Shown piece after piece: positions 38,125 through 47,667 of a stretch of 64,000 nucleotides of DNA. The notes beneath the pieces are model-generated. The model was not told where the DNA came from and ran no database searches. It was given only the letters and a program-made list of their open reading frames with translations. The DNA comes from Shimia sp047124445 (lineage in GTDB: Bacteria; Pseudomonadota; Alphaproteobacteria; Rhodobacterales; Rhodobacteraceae), in contig NZ_CP138921.1 of the NCBI RefSeq assembly GCF_047124445.1, positions 1-64,000 on the forward strand, given 5' to 3'. The position numbers were made by a program, and so were the translations under genes. Position 1 is the stretch's first letter. Every line of letters begins with the position of its first letter.

Positions 38125-40437
38125 ATGGCGATCGACCGTATTGCTCGCTTGACCACTCCGTTGCCCGAGATTGAGGGGCAACCGGCGCTGATCTTTGGCA
38201 GATTGACTGGACAGGATTGTGTCAGCCGCTGTTTTCAATTTGACGTTCTCGCCTTTAGTACCAGTCCGGACATCGCATCAGACGATTTGTTGGGGTTGCC
38301 GGTCACCGTGGATGTGACCACCAACGAAGACGCTCCGGACATGAGACGCTATTTTCATGGTATTGTTGATCAGTTCCGATTTGAGGGGAACGATGACGAT
38401 GCATTGTTTGCGTATCGTCTGATCTTGAGGCCGTTTTTGTGGATGCTGTCCAAAACGTCGGACAACCGTATTTTTCAGGAAAAAACCGCGGTGGAGATCA
38501 TCGAGCAGATCCTTGGCGAATATGGCTTTGGTGATTATGAACTGCGCCTTTCCGGCAGTTACGAGACGCGGGAATACTGTGTTCAGTTTGGTGAAAGCGA
38601 CCTGGATTTCCTGCAGAGGCTGATGGAGTTTGAAGGCATCTTCTATTTCTTCGAGTTCGAAGAAGGTGTGCATAAACTTATCTTTGCAGATGCAGACAGC
38701 GAAGTTGTCGATTGCCCAGAAGCACCGGAGTTGCGCTTTGAACCCAACGTAATGGCTGGTACCGAAGGCGTCGGTGTGATCAGCGCTTTTATGCGTGAAG
38801 ACATGGTGGTCACCGCCACGCACGCCCTGAACGACTATAATTTCGAGACCCCTTCGACGGATTTGTTGTCGGCAGATAGTGTACCGCCTAAACACGCACA
38901 GGCCGACTATGAGCGCTACGACTATCCCGGCACCTACGAGGATGCTGGTGGTGGTGGCAATCGCTCCAAAGTCCGGCGGGCTGAAGATCAGGCGCTGCGC
39001 CATCAAATCTTTGCGCATTCCACCGCCAGTATGCCTTGCTCTGGTCATCGCTTTAAGCTGTTTGACCATGCCCGCGAAGCCGAGAACATTCCGTTTTTCA
39101 TACTGGAGGCCGAATATCAGATTTGGGACGGTCAATATGTTGCGGGCGGTGAGATGGATCAGGACCGCGGTTTTGAAGCGCGGTATATACTGGTTCCATC
39201 TGACAATGAGTTCCGCCCAGCGCGCGTGACACCATGGCCGGTGATGAAAGGCCCGCAGACTGCGATTGTGGTGGGGCCTGCAGGCGAAGAAATCTACACC
39301 GACGAGTACTCACGGGTGAAGGTGCAGTTTTACTGGGACCGAGAAGGTACCCACGACGAGAATTCGACCTGCTTTATCCGGGTCAGTTCCGCTTGGGCGG
39401 GATCAGGTTGGGGGTTCATTCAAATCCCGCGCATTGGCCAAGAGGTTATTGTAGATTTTCTGGATGGTGATCCTGACAGGCCAATCATTACTGGGCGGGT
39501 TTATAATGCTGAACAAATGCCGCCCTATGCCTTGCCAGGCAACGCCACACAGTCCGGCTGGAAATCCAACACGTCATTGGGCGGTGGAGGCTGGAACGAG
39601 CTGCGTTTTGAAGACAAGGCCGGGGATGAAGAGGTCTATTTTCAGGCTCAAAAAGACCACAACGAATGGATCAAAAACAACGAGACTCGCAACGTCGACA
39701 ATGATTTTGCAGAGACCGTAGGGCATGACGCCAAGCAGGATGTCGTCAACGATCGCGACGAGACTGTTGGCAACAACAAAACCACGAAGGTTGGTGTCGA
39801 TCGCACTGTTAATATTGGTAACAACGACACGGAAACCGTTGGTGTGGATCGGAGCCTTTCGGTGGGGGCAAATGAGTCCATTTCGGTTGGGGTCAACTCG
39901 ACGGAAACTATTGGGTCCAACCATACGCAGACCGTTGGCGCCAATCAGGCAGTGACGGTTGCCGTGGCCCGTGCCGACACTGTGGGGGCCGCTGAGGCTC
40001 GCACTGTGGGCGGGCCGCAAACCAATACAATTGGGGCGGCGCGATCAGTCTCTGTAGGGGCCACGCAAAGTCATAGTGTAGGGGCGACAGACAGCTGGGA
40101 AATCGGGGGTAATCAAACCGAGAAGATCGCCAAGACACAAGCAAGCGAGATTGGAAAAGATCAGGACGTCAAAATTGGCGAAAACATGGTGGAGGCGGTT
40201 GGTAAAGACAAGTCCGCGACCATTGGTGAAAACCTAAATGTCGAGGTGGGAAAGAACATATCTATTAAGGCTGGTGATGAGATCACGCTAACCTGTGGCA
40301 AGGCCAAATTCCAGCTCAAGAAAGATGGCACCATCGTACTGGAAGGCAAAGACATCAGTCTAAAAGGCAGCGGCAAGATCGTTGGCAAAGCCGGAGGCAA
40401 CATGACCTTCAAAGGCAGCAAGATCGACCTCAACTAA
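38125..40437 (+). CDS. vgrG: VgrG spike protein
   Basis: 770 residues, the trimeric tip (TssI) of the injected tube. It has a gp27-like N-terminal part (TGQDCVSRCFQFDV, FHGIVDQF, YCVQFGESDLDFLQRLMEFEGIFYFFE) to about residue 370, and a gp5 OB-like middle (ARVTPWPVMKGPQTAIVVGP, YSRVKVQFYWDREG, IPRIGQEVIVDFLDGDPDRPIITGRVYN). A long needle of short repeats around VG-x-N/D (about 540-700) follows, ending in KGSKIDLN. There is no enzymatic extension, so cargo must bind non-covalently. GGGAGG lies 6 bases before ATG. It is preceded by 120 bases without a gene. Confidence 0.97.
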   Translation: MAIDRIARLTTPLPEIEGQPALIFGRLTGQDCVSRCFQFDVLAFSTSPDIASDDLLGLPVTVDVTTNEDAPDMRRYFHGIVDQFRFEGNDDDALFAYRLILRPFLWMLSKTSDNRIFQEKTAVEIIEQILGEYGFGDYELRLSGSYETREYCVQFGESDLDFLQRLMEFEGIFYFFEFEEGVHKLIFADADSEVVDCPEAPELRFEPNVMAGTEGVGVISAFMREDMVVTATHALNDYNFETPSTDLLSADSVPPKHAQADYERYDYPGTYEDAGGGGNRSKVRRAEDQALRHQIFAHSTASMPCSGHRFKLFDHAREAENIPFFILEAEYQIWDGQYVAGGEMDQDRGFEARYILVPSDNEFRPARVTPWPVMKGPQTAIVVGPAGEEIYTDEYSRVKVQFYWDREGTHDENSTCFIRVSSAWAGSGWGFIQIPRIGQEVIVDFLDGDPDRPIITGRVYNAEQMPPYALPGNATQSGWKSNTSLGGGGWNELRFEDKAGDEEVYFQAQKDHNEWIKNNETRNVDNDFAETVGHDAKQDVVNDRDETVGNNKTTKVGVDRTVNIGNNDTETVGVDRSLSVGANESISVGVNSTETIGSNHTQTVGANQAVTVAVARADTVGAAEARTVGGPQTNTIGAARSVSVGATQSHSVGATDSWEIGGNQTEKIAKTQASEIGKDQDVKIGENMVEAVGKDKSATIGENLNVEVGKNISIKAGDEITLTCGKAKFQLKKDGTIVLEGKDISLKGSGKIVGKAGGNMTFKGSKIDLN

Positions 40438-40445
40438 AGAACTGC

Positions 40446-40943
40446 TCAAGAGGAACAGAACAACTCGCTGAGCGCCTTTTCAAGATCCTGAGGTGTGGTT
40501 TGGCCGAACCAAACCGACGGCACTGCAATAGGCGTTTCGGATGGGAAGGGTCTTGGCGCGGCCTGCAATGCTGCAAAGAGAGCTTCAACGTTGTCTTCGT
40601 GCCAAAGCGGTTCGATCACGGCTTCCGCCCATGCATTCGCAGAGGTTTGATCCGTCGCATTAAGGGCAATACAGGCCGCCACCGGGAAGGCGCGTTTGTG
40701 CGCATCCAGCGAGGGGACAATACAAATAAGAAGTGGCGCGGTGGGTGCAGTGATGGCGGCACGAATGCCACTTTCGGGCCAGAGCTCGGGGCGTCGGGCG
40801 GCCTGGCTGAGATTGGAGGTCAGGAAGTGGTCCAGAACGCCACGCACACCCGGAGAGAGACCGCGGGCGACAAAATCACCTGCACCTGGCACCTTGCCAA
40901 AGAAGCCTGTGGTGGACTGATAAGTGCGGGGCTGACCAGACAT
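40446..40943 (-). CDS. tagF: T6SS-associated protein TagF (ImpM)
   Basis: 165 residues from ATG 40943; a TTG 6 bases upstream is possible. The TagF/ImpM family signature is GFFGKVPGAGDFVARGLSPG near the N-terminus and WPESGIRAAITAP, with VPSLDAHKRAFPVA further on. TagF is a post-translational repressor of T6SS assembly that acts through the FHA protein. The start lies 2 bases after the tssM stop (TGA-TA-ATG), so it is translationally linked to tssM. Confidence 0.92.
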   Translation of the reverse strand: MSGQPRTYQSTTGFFGKVPGAGDFVARGLSPGVRGVLDHFLTSNLSQAARRPELWPESGIRAAITAPTAPLLICIVPSLDAHKRAFPVAACIALNATDQTSANAWAEAVIEPLWHEDNVEALFAALQAAPRPFPSETPIAVPSVWFGQTTPQDLEKALSELFCSS

Positions 40944-40945
40944 TA

Positions 40946-43900
40946 TCAAAAGCTACGCGGGCAAGTGAAACCGGAGAAGAGTTTCAGATCAAACGGGTTC
41001 TCGACAGAGTTGGCACGCAGATCATAGCGCGCTGAAAACCCGCTTACGCCCAGTGACAGGCCGAAGACCTCGGGTAAGGCGGTTTTGGACAGGCGGCCTT
41101 TGCGCAATAGACGAAGCAATGCCCAGCTTCCGGTCTCCGAAGTGATCAACTCGGAAGAGCCGTCCACCGGCGCAAACGTCAGGGTAATCATATTGGTGCC
41201 ATCCGGCCCTGGCCATGTCATGGGCATGGGGCGTGTTGCGGCGTTGAAATAACTGAGCACTTGGCCATCGATATTTAATGTCACGCGTGAAGCATTGCCG
41301 CTTAAGTCTTTGGGTTCCAATGCAAAGGCCACCACCGGACCAGTTCCTCCCGGGAACAAAGCATCACGCATGGAACGGGCATTTTCGAATGATTTCAGTA
41401 TTTCCGCATCTAGGCCAAAATCGGCGCGCCACTGCCAAGGACGGATTGATGTGTCGATATAGGCGCCCAGGTTGTCGTTGGTGAATTTGTCTATCAACCC
41501 GCCGGGGCCAAAAAGGCGAGAAAAGTCGAGCGTATTCACGTCGATGGCGCTGGATTGGTCAAACGGATAGCGGCCCGCGGTCGCGGACCGACAGAAGGGC
41601 AAGACATCCGCGCGCCAACGTGCATTGAGCTGAGCTAAGACCGCGTCTCTGGTGACGCTGATGGCATCGCCTGCGATGCCGGCAAGCCATTGATCAATTG
41701 GGTCAGGCAGCGCGGCGGCTTCATTGGCAATTGCGCCGGTCAGCTGTGGCAAGCCGCCTCGGGCCAACAGCGCGGATTGTGGATCCGGACTGGCAGCGAC
41801 AGTCTGCAATTCGTTGGACAGTGCGGTCAGAGCCGCCACGGCGTCATCCAGAGAGGGGGGCACGCCATCCACTTCTTGTACGGTGCCTCGAATGGGGGCG
41901 AAGTGGTCTGACACAGGGGTGCCTGGCGGCAGTTCCGGAGGGCCTCCGCTGCTGCTGGTGCCAACGCCGGACTTGCGAGCAATCCGGCTGGTCGATTTCA
42001 CCAGCTTACCAATTTTTCCAAGTTTGGAGGCGGCTTTAAGGCCCGCCTTTTGGGCGGCTGCACCGCCGTCTCCCTCGGGCGCGATGTAAGCCAGATGGGT
42101 TTCCGCAACGACAGAAACGAGCAGACGTTTGAGGGCAGAGTCCACAGACGACAGATCTTTCAGGTTTGCGCGTGCTTGGTTGAGGTCGCTGATTGGAGTT
42201 AAGCGAATGTCGCGCAAGAAGCTGTCCCATTGCGCAATGTAGTCGTCGTAGTAAAGCTTCAGGATGTCTTTCTCTAGCGTATCGGCATTGGCCTCAGCAC
42301 TTTCCGCGCAGCCACCCGCGAAGACCGCGCGATCCAGCAAGGCTTGCGCGGCCACTTCAGGCAACAAAGGCAGTACTCCTTCGTGAAAACCTTTGTAGGT
42401 GAAGGCCCCTGGCAAGCCCACCCGTAGGGTTTTCTCAGAGAGACGAGAGAAGACTTGAGTGCCTTTGGGTCCTGTTTGCTCCGCCGGTATCCAATCCGGC
42501 AGCCCTGCCAACGCCGGATCGCTGCGAAGTGCACGATAAGCGCGCACCGCTAAGGGAATGGTGCAAATGGACTCCAAGGCGGTGGCAATCAGTGCAGGGT
42601 CAGCTTCGATCTTGTTTTCCTCAACGGCCATCCGTTCCAGCGCAGCGAGCTGGTGATCTATGGATTCATCGGTTGGGAACGGATCAATTGGTGCAAAGTC
42701 GGGCAAGACTGTCTGCCACCAAATCCCAAGAAATTCGATGTCATAGGGCGCGCGGCCGGTGAGCATCTGGTAGCTTTTGAGACCACCTAACAAGAATTCA
42801 GGATCTCGGGAGTGGCGCCACATAGTGGCTTCCAGCATCGCGACCATGCGGGGTTCAAGGATATGTCTTAGAGTGTGATCATATGAAATGCGCTGCACTT
42901 GGGCGAGTTCGGGTTCAGCGGTTGGGCCGAGCACAGTTAGCGTGCTGGAGGGCACTTCAGTGGCAGCCAAAATCGTTTCGTTTGCGGCTTCAAGCGCGAG
43001 TTTCAAATCCAAAGGATCGGTGGGAGCTTGCCGTGCGGCTACATTTGAGAGCCGGGCCGAGAGGGCGGCTAACTGGCGTTCCTGATCGGTTAGTCCACTT
43101 TGGTAGCGCAGGAAAGAAAACAGAAAAAGTGTGCCCAGCAGAACGGTGATGAGCGCAGACCCTGCCAGTGAGCCTCGCCAAACCCATTTTCGGCGTTCTT
43201 CAGCGCGTGGATCAAACTGGCCCAAACCGGCCTCTGGGAAGATCAAGTCGGTGAGCATGTTGCGCAGAAAGAAAGAGCGTTTTTCGCCATGTGTGCGGCG
43301 TTCAGGTGGTGGCGGGGTCATGCCCAAAGAGCCCGCAATGCCCGCCAACATTTGATCAACCGGGGAGCCTTCCTGTGTGGCTGACGTGAAATAAAATCCT
43401 CGAAGCCAGGGACTTTCTTCGTAGCGGCTCTCACCAAATACCGCTTCAATGAGAATCTTTAGCGGATGGATGATCTGTTCCATCTGAGTGGGAAAGCGGA
43501 AGACCTCTGCGCGGCTCGACAGAGGGAGGTCGTCTGACATGCGCGACAGCAGGCGTTCTTCCAGAGCTTCTTGCAGCACAGACGACTCACGTTCGACCGT
43601 CAGCGTGTCGACCCGCTCCGTGGTGCCTAACGTGGCGCCCCAGACTTGTTCGCGCTCTCGCGAGTTGAGATCGCCAAAATAGCTTTCAAAGCCTTGCACC
43701 AGATCGGTCTTGGTAATCATCAGATAGACGGGCAGGTTCATGCCCAATTCGTCACGTAGCTCCGAAAGCCGTTTGCGGATTTCGCGCCCATGTTCCCGGA
43801 TCGAGGCATCGTCGCCAAATAGCTCCAACACCGACAGGGTCAGGATGACACCGTTGAGCGCCCGGCGACCGCGGTGCTTTTGCAGTAGGTTCAAAAAGCC

Positions 43901-44500
43901 TTTCCATTCTGCAGCATCAGCCTCTGGATCGGATTGTTGCTGCACATAACGTCCAGCTGTGTCGATCAACACAGCGTCTTCCGTGAAGAACCAGTCACAA
44001 TTGCGCGTACCGCCAATGCCTTTGAGATCGTCAGACAGGTCGATCGGGAAGTGCAGGCCGGATTGGCGGAGTGCCGTGGTTTTGCCGGTGCCGGGCGGTC
44101 CGATGATGAGATACCAAGGCATGTCGCGCAGGAACTTGCGCCCCCCAAGTTTGGAGCGTTTGAGCTGTTCCAAAATACCCTGAAACTTGTCCTGCACCTC
44201 GGCAATGTTCTCTTCACCTGGCGCTGCGACGACCTCTGGAGCGGGAGCGGCGAGTTCAGCAACAAAGGCGCGGTTGGCGCGAGCGGCCCGTAGTTGACGG
44301 ATCAGCATTGAGACCAGCCATAGTATAATAATTACCCCAATCACAATCAGACGGGTGACGTCAGAGGCGAGGGGCGCACTTTCGCCAAAGCTGATCAAGG
44401 GGCCATAGAACCAAATAAGCGCACAGAGCAGCACGATGCCAATTAGGGTCCACAGAGTGCGGGAAAACAGGATGCCCAAGACCTTTTTCAGAAATCCCAT
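40946..44500 (-). CDS. tssM: T6SS membrane complex protein TssM (IcmF)
   Basis: About 1,184 residues from ATG 44500. Longer in-frame starts overlap tssL and give a non-family N-terminus. Two membrane helices (about 14-32 and 48-68) are followed by the cytoplasmic nucleotide-binding domain with an intact Walker A, GPPGTGKTTAL (134-144), then a third membrane segment (about 435-455) and a large periplasmic part ending in the IcmF C-terminal domain (RPWQWRADF, MTWPGPDG, GSWALLRLL). It spans the periplasm to link TssL with TssJ. It sits 4 bases downstream of tssL. Confidence 0.95.
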   Translation of the reverse strand: MGFLKKVLGILFSRTLWTLIGIVLLCALIWFYGPLISFGESAPLASDVTRLIVIGVIIILWLVSMLIRQLRAARANRAFVAELAAPAPEVVAAPGEENIAEVQDKFQGILEQLKRSKLGGRKFLRDMPWYLIIGPPGTGKTTALRQSGLHFPIDLSDDLKGIGGTRNCDWFFTEDAVLIDTAGRYVQQQSDPEADAAEWKGFLNLLQKHRGRRALNGVILTLSVLELFGDDASIREHGREIRKRLSELRDELGMNLPVYLMITKTDLVQGFESYFGDLNSREREQVWGATLGTTERVDTLTVERESSVLQEALEERLLSRMSDDLPLSSRAEVFRFPTQMEQIIHPLKILIEAVFGESRYEESPWLRGFYFTSATQEGSPVDQMLAGIAGSLGMTPPPPERRTHGEKRSFFLRNMLTDLIFPEAGLGQFDPRAEERRKWVWRGSLAGSALITVLLGTLFLFSFLRYQSGLTDQERQLAALSARLSNVAARQAPTDPLDLKLALEAANETILAATEVPSSTLTVLGPTAEPELAQVQRISYDHTLRHILEPRMVAMLEATMWRHSRDPEFLLGGLKSYQMLTGRAPYDIEFLGIWWQTVLPDFAPIDPFPTDESIDHQLAALERMAVEENKIEADPALIATALESICTIPLAVRAYRALRSDPALAGLPDWIPAEQTGPKGTQVFSRLSEKTLRVGLPGAFTYKGFHEGVLPLLPEVAAQALLDRAVFAGGCAESAEANADTLEKDILKLYYDDYIAQWDSFLRDIRLTPISDLNQARANLKDLSSVDSALKRLLVSVVAETHLAYIAPEGDGGAAAQKAGLKAASKLGKIGKLVKSTSRIARKSGVGTSSSGGPPELPPGTPVSDHFAPIRGTVQEVDGVPPSLDDAVAALTALSNELQTVAASPDPQSALLARGGLPQLTGAIANEAAALPDPIDQWLAGIAGDAISVTRDAVLAQLNARWRADVLPFCRSATAGRYPFDQSSAIDVNTLDFSRLFGPGGLIDKFTNDNLGAYIDTSIRPWQWRADFGLDAEILKSFENARSMRDALFPGGTGPVVAFALEPKDLSGNASRVTLNIDGQVLSYFNAATRPMPMTWPGPDGTNMITLTFAPVDGSSELITSETGSWALLRLLRKGRLSKTALPEVFGLSLGVSGFSARYDLRANSVENPFDLKLFSGFTCPRSF

Positions 44501-44504
44501 GCCG

Positions 44505-45863
44505 TCAAACCTTCTTTTGCAGGATGATTTCGACGCGCCGGTTGCGAGCGCGACCATCTCTGGTCGCATTGTCCGCAATTGGGTCAGCGGCGGCTTTGCC
44601 TTCAGAGGAAAGCAATGTCTCAGGGACACCCGCCGCGATCAGCATGTCTGCAATGGTTTTGGCGCGTGCCTCGCTTAACCCTTGGTTGGATTGGAACGGA
44701 TTGCTGCGCTGCACCGGCACACTGTCCGTGTGGCCAACAACTCTCACTTGGCCAATGACTTCTTGATACTCTGTTATGACGCTGGCCACAGAGGTGATGA
44801 GATCGTTGTATTCCGCGTTCAGTTCCGCTTTGGCGGAGCGAAAAACCTCTGGATCGGTTGATTGTACAACAACCACGGCAATCGACACATCCTCGCGGCC
44901 GGTCAAAGCGCGTGCTGTGTCTTTGGGGGCGGCCTCCGCAAAGAGTGGCAGCAGTTCCAATAAGACTGGGTCTGCAGCCACAGGCAGCACAGGTTCTTCT
45001 ACCGTTTCAATGATTGGCCGGAAGATGTCTGCCCGTTCGGGAGGTGGTAGGATAGAAGCGAGTGTATAGAGTTGTTCGCCTTTGGCGGAGAGACGCACAC
45101 CAAGCCCGATATAGATCAGGGTAATCACCGCGATTGCAATCACCCCGATGGACCAAACCGGCACGACAAAACGTTTGGGTTCATCGGGGGCTTCCACACC
45201 ATGCCAATGGGGTGCTAGCGGCGCGCCTTCTGCCTCGCGATCTTGCAGAAGGCGAGCCAGTTGGCTGCGCAATTGAGAGAGGGCTGCTTCGCCGCTGCCA
45301 GAAACGCGGTGCTTGCCGCGAAACCCCAAGGACAGGCAGAAAAAGACCAACTCCAGTAATTCCGGGTCGCGTTCGGGGTAACGCATCAGATCTTCGGTGA
45401 GGTCAAAGAACCGCTCGCCCGCGTCTACATTTCCGTAAAGCGCGGCCACCAAAGGGTTTTGCGGCCATCCTGAACTCACACCCCAGGGGGTGTTGAGTGC
45501 CACGTCGTCAAGGAGAGCAGAAACAAACCACGCTCCTTGATCGGCACGCGATAATGGCACACCAGCCGCAACGGCGTTGTCTCGCGCATACGTCAGATTG
45601 TCCTGTAAACGGGTTCGCAACATGTCTGGTGCTTCAGGTGCGGTGGCGCGTTCCAACTCTGGGGCAAGTCCCAAGAGCGGGGCATAGGCCTTCACAAATG
45701 GATTGTCGTTGGCCCGACTGTCTCGCAGACGCGCCTCTAGGCCTGGCGCGTTTTGAGCAGCCGGTCGCGGTGTGGGCTGGTCAGCCTGCTGGCTTCGGCG
45801 CACGGGGCGCACGCGGGTGCGCCCAGCGTCGTTTTCCAGTCCAAAGGGATCATCTCCATTCAT
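44505..45863 (-). CDS. tssL: TssL (DotU) fused to an OmpA domain
   Basis: 452 residues. The cytoplasmic DotU domain (about 50-215) has FVKAYAPLLGLAPELERA, ALLDDVALNTPWG and FDLTEDLMRYPE, then LLELVFFCLSLGFRGKHRV. One membrane helix (about 235-255, VPVWSIGVIAIAVITLIYIGL) follows. A C-terminal OmpA domain (about 325-450) with VRVVGHTDSVPV and LSEARAKTIADML, and NRRVEIILQ, anchors the complex to peptidoglycan. This is the evolved TssL form, which does not need a separate TagL. It starts 4 bases after tssK. Confidence 0.95.
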   Translation of the reverse strand: MNGDDPFGLENDAGRTRVRPVRRSQQADQPTPRPAAQNAPGLEARLRDSRANDNPFVKAYAPLLGLAPELERATAPEAPDMLRTRLQDNLTYARDNAVAAGVPLSRADQGAWFVSALLDDVALNTPWGVSSGWPQNPLVAALYGNVDAGERFFDLTEDLMRYPERDPELLELVFFCLSLGFRGKHRVSGSGEAALSQLRSQLARLLQDREAEGAPLAPHWHGVEAPDEPKRFVVPVWSIGVIAIAVITLIYIGLGVRLSAKGEQLYTLASILPPPERADIFRPIIETVEEPVLPVAADPVLLELLPLFAEAAPKDTARALTGREDVSIAVVVVQSTDPEVFRSAKAELNAEYNDLITSVASVITEYQEVIGQVRVVGHTDSVPVQRSNPFQSNQGLSEARAKTIADMLIAAGVPETLLSSEGKAAADPIADNATRDGRARNRRVEIILQKKV

Positions 45864-45867
45864 AAGA

Positions 45868-47202
45868 TCACCTGCTCACTGCGTAACAATCGATTTCAGG
45901 CTCTTTCTCCAATTGCCCAGCGACGCCCAATACAAAACCTGGAGCCTCCGTTAGCGCAGCAAAATGCTCTGACGTGCGGTCAAGTTCCAGGCAGAGACGC
46001 TCACCGTCATAGGGGATTTCGCGAGGTTGGCTGTTGAGTGGCTTGAGCGGGATACCGGTCAGTTTGGAGGTCCAGAGTTTGTCAAAGTCGTCGGCGGCCC
46101 CAACCGTGGCCTGATCCACAAAGATTTTGCGTAGTAATGCGTCCGAGATGCCGCCGCCAATGCGCAAGACAATGCGGTTTTTCTGCAATAGCGCCGGGTT
46201 GTCGATGCGTACTGTCCAGATGTTGTCGGAGTGACGGTTGACTTTTAGCGCGCGGGCCTTGGGTTCGACATGCTGCAGGCTCAACACAAAGGACCGTAGA
46301 GTTTCGGCCAGTTCAGTGAAAGCAAGTTGTGGGTCAAGGTGGTGGTAGGGCGCTACTTCGCCAAGGCGGCGTGACGAGGCGCCATAAGTGGCCAGCTGCC
46401 CCGCAATCCCCGAAAGTTCCAGGAAAAGCTGGGACGGGTGGATGTTGTTCTGCTCTGCCAAATGAGCGAGGCGCTGGCGGGCGCGATTGGAGGCTTCGAG
46501 GATGAGCAGGTTTTCCATCGAGGCGCCGGAGCCGCCAAGCACCATTGAGCCATGAGCTTCGCTCACCCGATCAAGACCCGTGACCAGTTCTTTGAGCAGT
46601 TGAGAATACCAGCCGACAGCCTCGATGCGAATGGCAGGTGCCAGAAACAAAGGGTCAAACGCAACGGCGCCTTCGGCAGTAAGACCGTCAATACGCGCCA
46701 CGGGCAGTGCTGTGTATCCGGTGGTTTCTTCCCCCGGAAGGATCAGGCGTGGTGCGGTACGGGCCACTTCGATGTCAGACGGTTCCGCGCCATTGCGTAC
46801 AGCGTCTCGGGTGGTGACCATCGTGCCACGCCAGCGCATGCCCGAGGGCTCAGAATGCGCCGGGTCCATGTCATTGGCGCCTGCAGCTTCGGCGGGCAAG
46901 GCAAGGTGCACAAGACCTGAGGCTGTATCGGCATCGACACGCACCGGCGCGATCTGGGTGGTGTGGTGTGGTGCAGACAGAAAAGTGCCATCGGGCAAGA
47001 TGCCTTCAGCTTCCAAAAGCGCAATCTGCCCGGCTTCAGCTGCCACCGGATCCAATTGCAGGGCCACAAAACCTGCGGATTGCAGAGGAGCGGCATCTAC
47101 AGCGCGCCGCACCAGCCATTCGGTGTGGCGGTCTTGCTGTTGAAAATGCTGGGTGCGTAGGAAAAGTCCTTCGGACCAGACAACTCTATTTCTGTCAGTC
47201 AT
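45868..47202 (-). CDS. tssK: T6SS baseplate protein TssK
   Basis: 444 residues. The N-terminus NRVVWSEGLFLRTQHFQQQDRHTE is the TssK signature. The middle MVTTRDAVRNGAEPSDIEVARTAPRLIL and the C-terminus (ELDRTSEHFAALTEAPGFVLGV) match the family. TssK trimers connect the baseplate to TssL/TssM. It lies 11 bases from tssJ. Confidence 0.96.
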   Translation of the reverse strand: MTDRNRVVWSEGLFLRTQHFQQQDRHTEWLVRRAVDAAPLQSAGFVALQLDPVAAEAGQIALLEAEGILPDGTFLSAPHHTTQIAPVRVDADTASGLVHLALPAEAAGANDMDPAHSEPSGMRWRGTMVTTRDAVRNGAEPSDIEVARTAPRLILPGEETTGYTALPVARIDGLTAEGAVAFDPLFLAPAIRIEAVGWYSQLLKELVTGLDRVSEAHGSMVLGGSGASMENLLILEASNRARQRLAHLAEQNNIHPSQLFLELSGIAGQLATYGASSRRLGEVAPYHHLDPQLAFTELAETLRSFVLSLQHVEPKARALKVNRHSDNIWTVRIDNPALLQKNRIVLRIGGGISDALLRKIFVDQATVGAADDFDKLWTSKLTGIPLKPLNSQPREIPYDGERLCLELDRTSEHFAALTEAPGFVLGVAGQLEKEPEIDCYAVSR

Positions 47203-47213
47203 TCACGGATCCT

Positions 47214-47666
47214 TTACACTGAAGTCAAAGATATGCCGCTTGGGCCAACATTGATCAGGACACCCTGTTTACCAGACGGAGCGTTGATTTTTGTCCGTAC
47301 GGTTTTGCCCGCTGGATTGCGGAAGCCTCCGGTCACGCCAATCACAGATGTACCGGGCTGGATTGCGATAACTTTCTCGCCTCTCCCGCCCGGGGCGAGG
47401 GTGATCTGATCGGTGCGAAGCAGGTCCGCGCCAAGTGCGGCAGCCGGGTTTTGCAAAGCGAAGGCATCCGCGCTGTCAAAATTGCCGGAACTCGACATTT
47501 GCAGGATCGAAATGGTGACAGGGCGATCGCTGCCATCTGGGCCTGGATTCATTCCGGCTTGGGCTTGCGCCGCAACCGTGAGGGTGGCCGCGCCGCCGCC
47601 CATGCAGGCTGTCAGAACAAGTCCGGCAGAGCCGGTGATTAGAAAACTGCGTCTGGACAATGTCAT
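47214..47666 (-). CDS. tssJ: TssJ outer-membrane lipoprotein with Tat-type signal
   Basis: 150 residues from ATG 47666, one base after the tagH stop. The signal MTLSRRSFLITGSAGLVLTAC has a twin-arginine motif (SRRSFL) and a lipobox (LTAC). After that come the TssJ features: a beta-sandwich with ATLTVAAQAQAGMNPGPDGSDRPVTISILQM, SADAFALQNPAAALGADLL and VIGVTGGFRNP. It anchors TssM to the outer membrane. An upstream in-frame ATG (47690) is possible but lacks signal-peptide features. Tat routing would be uncommon for TssJ. Confidence 0.92.
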   Translation of the reverse strand: MTLSRRSFLITGSAGLVLTACMGGGAATLTVAAQAQAGMNPGPDGSDRPVTISILQMSSSGNFDSADAFALQNPAAALGADLLRTDQITLAPGGRGEKVIAIQPGTSVIGVTGGFRNPAGKTVRTKINAPSGKQGVLINVGPSGISLTSV

Positions 47667-47667
47667 G

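Noticed and set aside
38278..39135. 285-codon minus-strand frame over vgrG
   Set aside because: Antisense to well-conserved VgrG domains, with no family features.
39700..40200. Repeats in vgrG considered as a toxin or as a tandem DNA repeat
   Set aside because: They are short protein repeats of the VgrG needle, diverged at DNA level, and carry no enzymatic motif.
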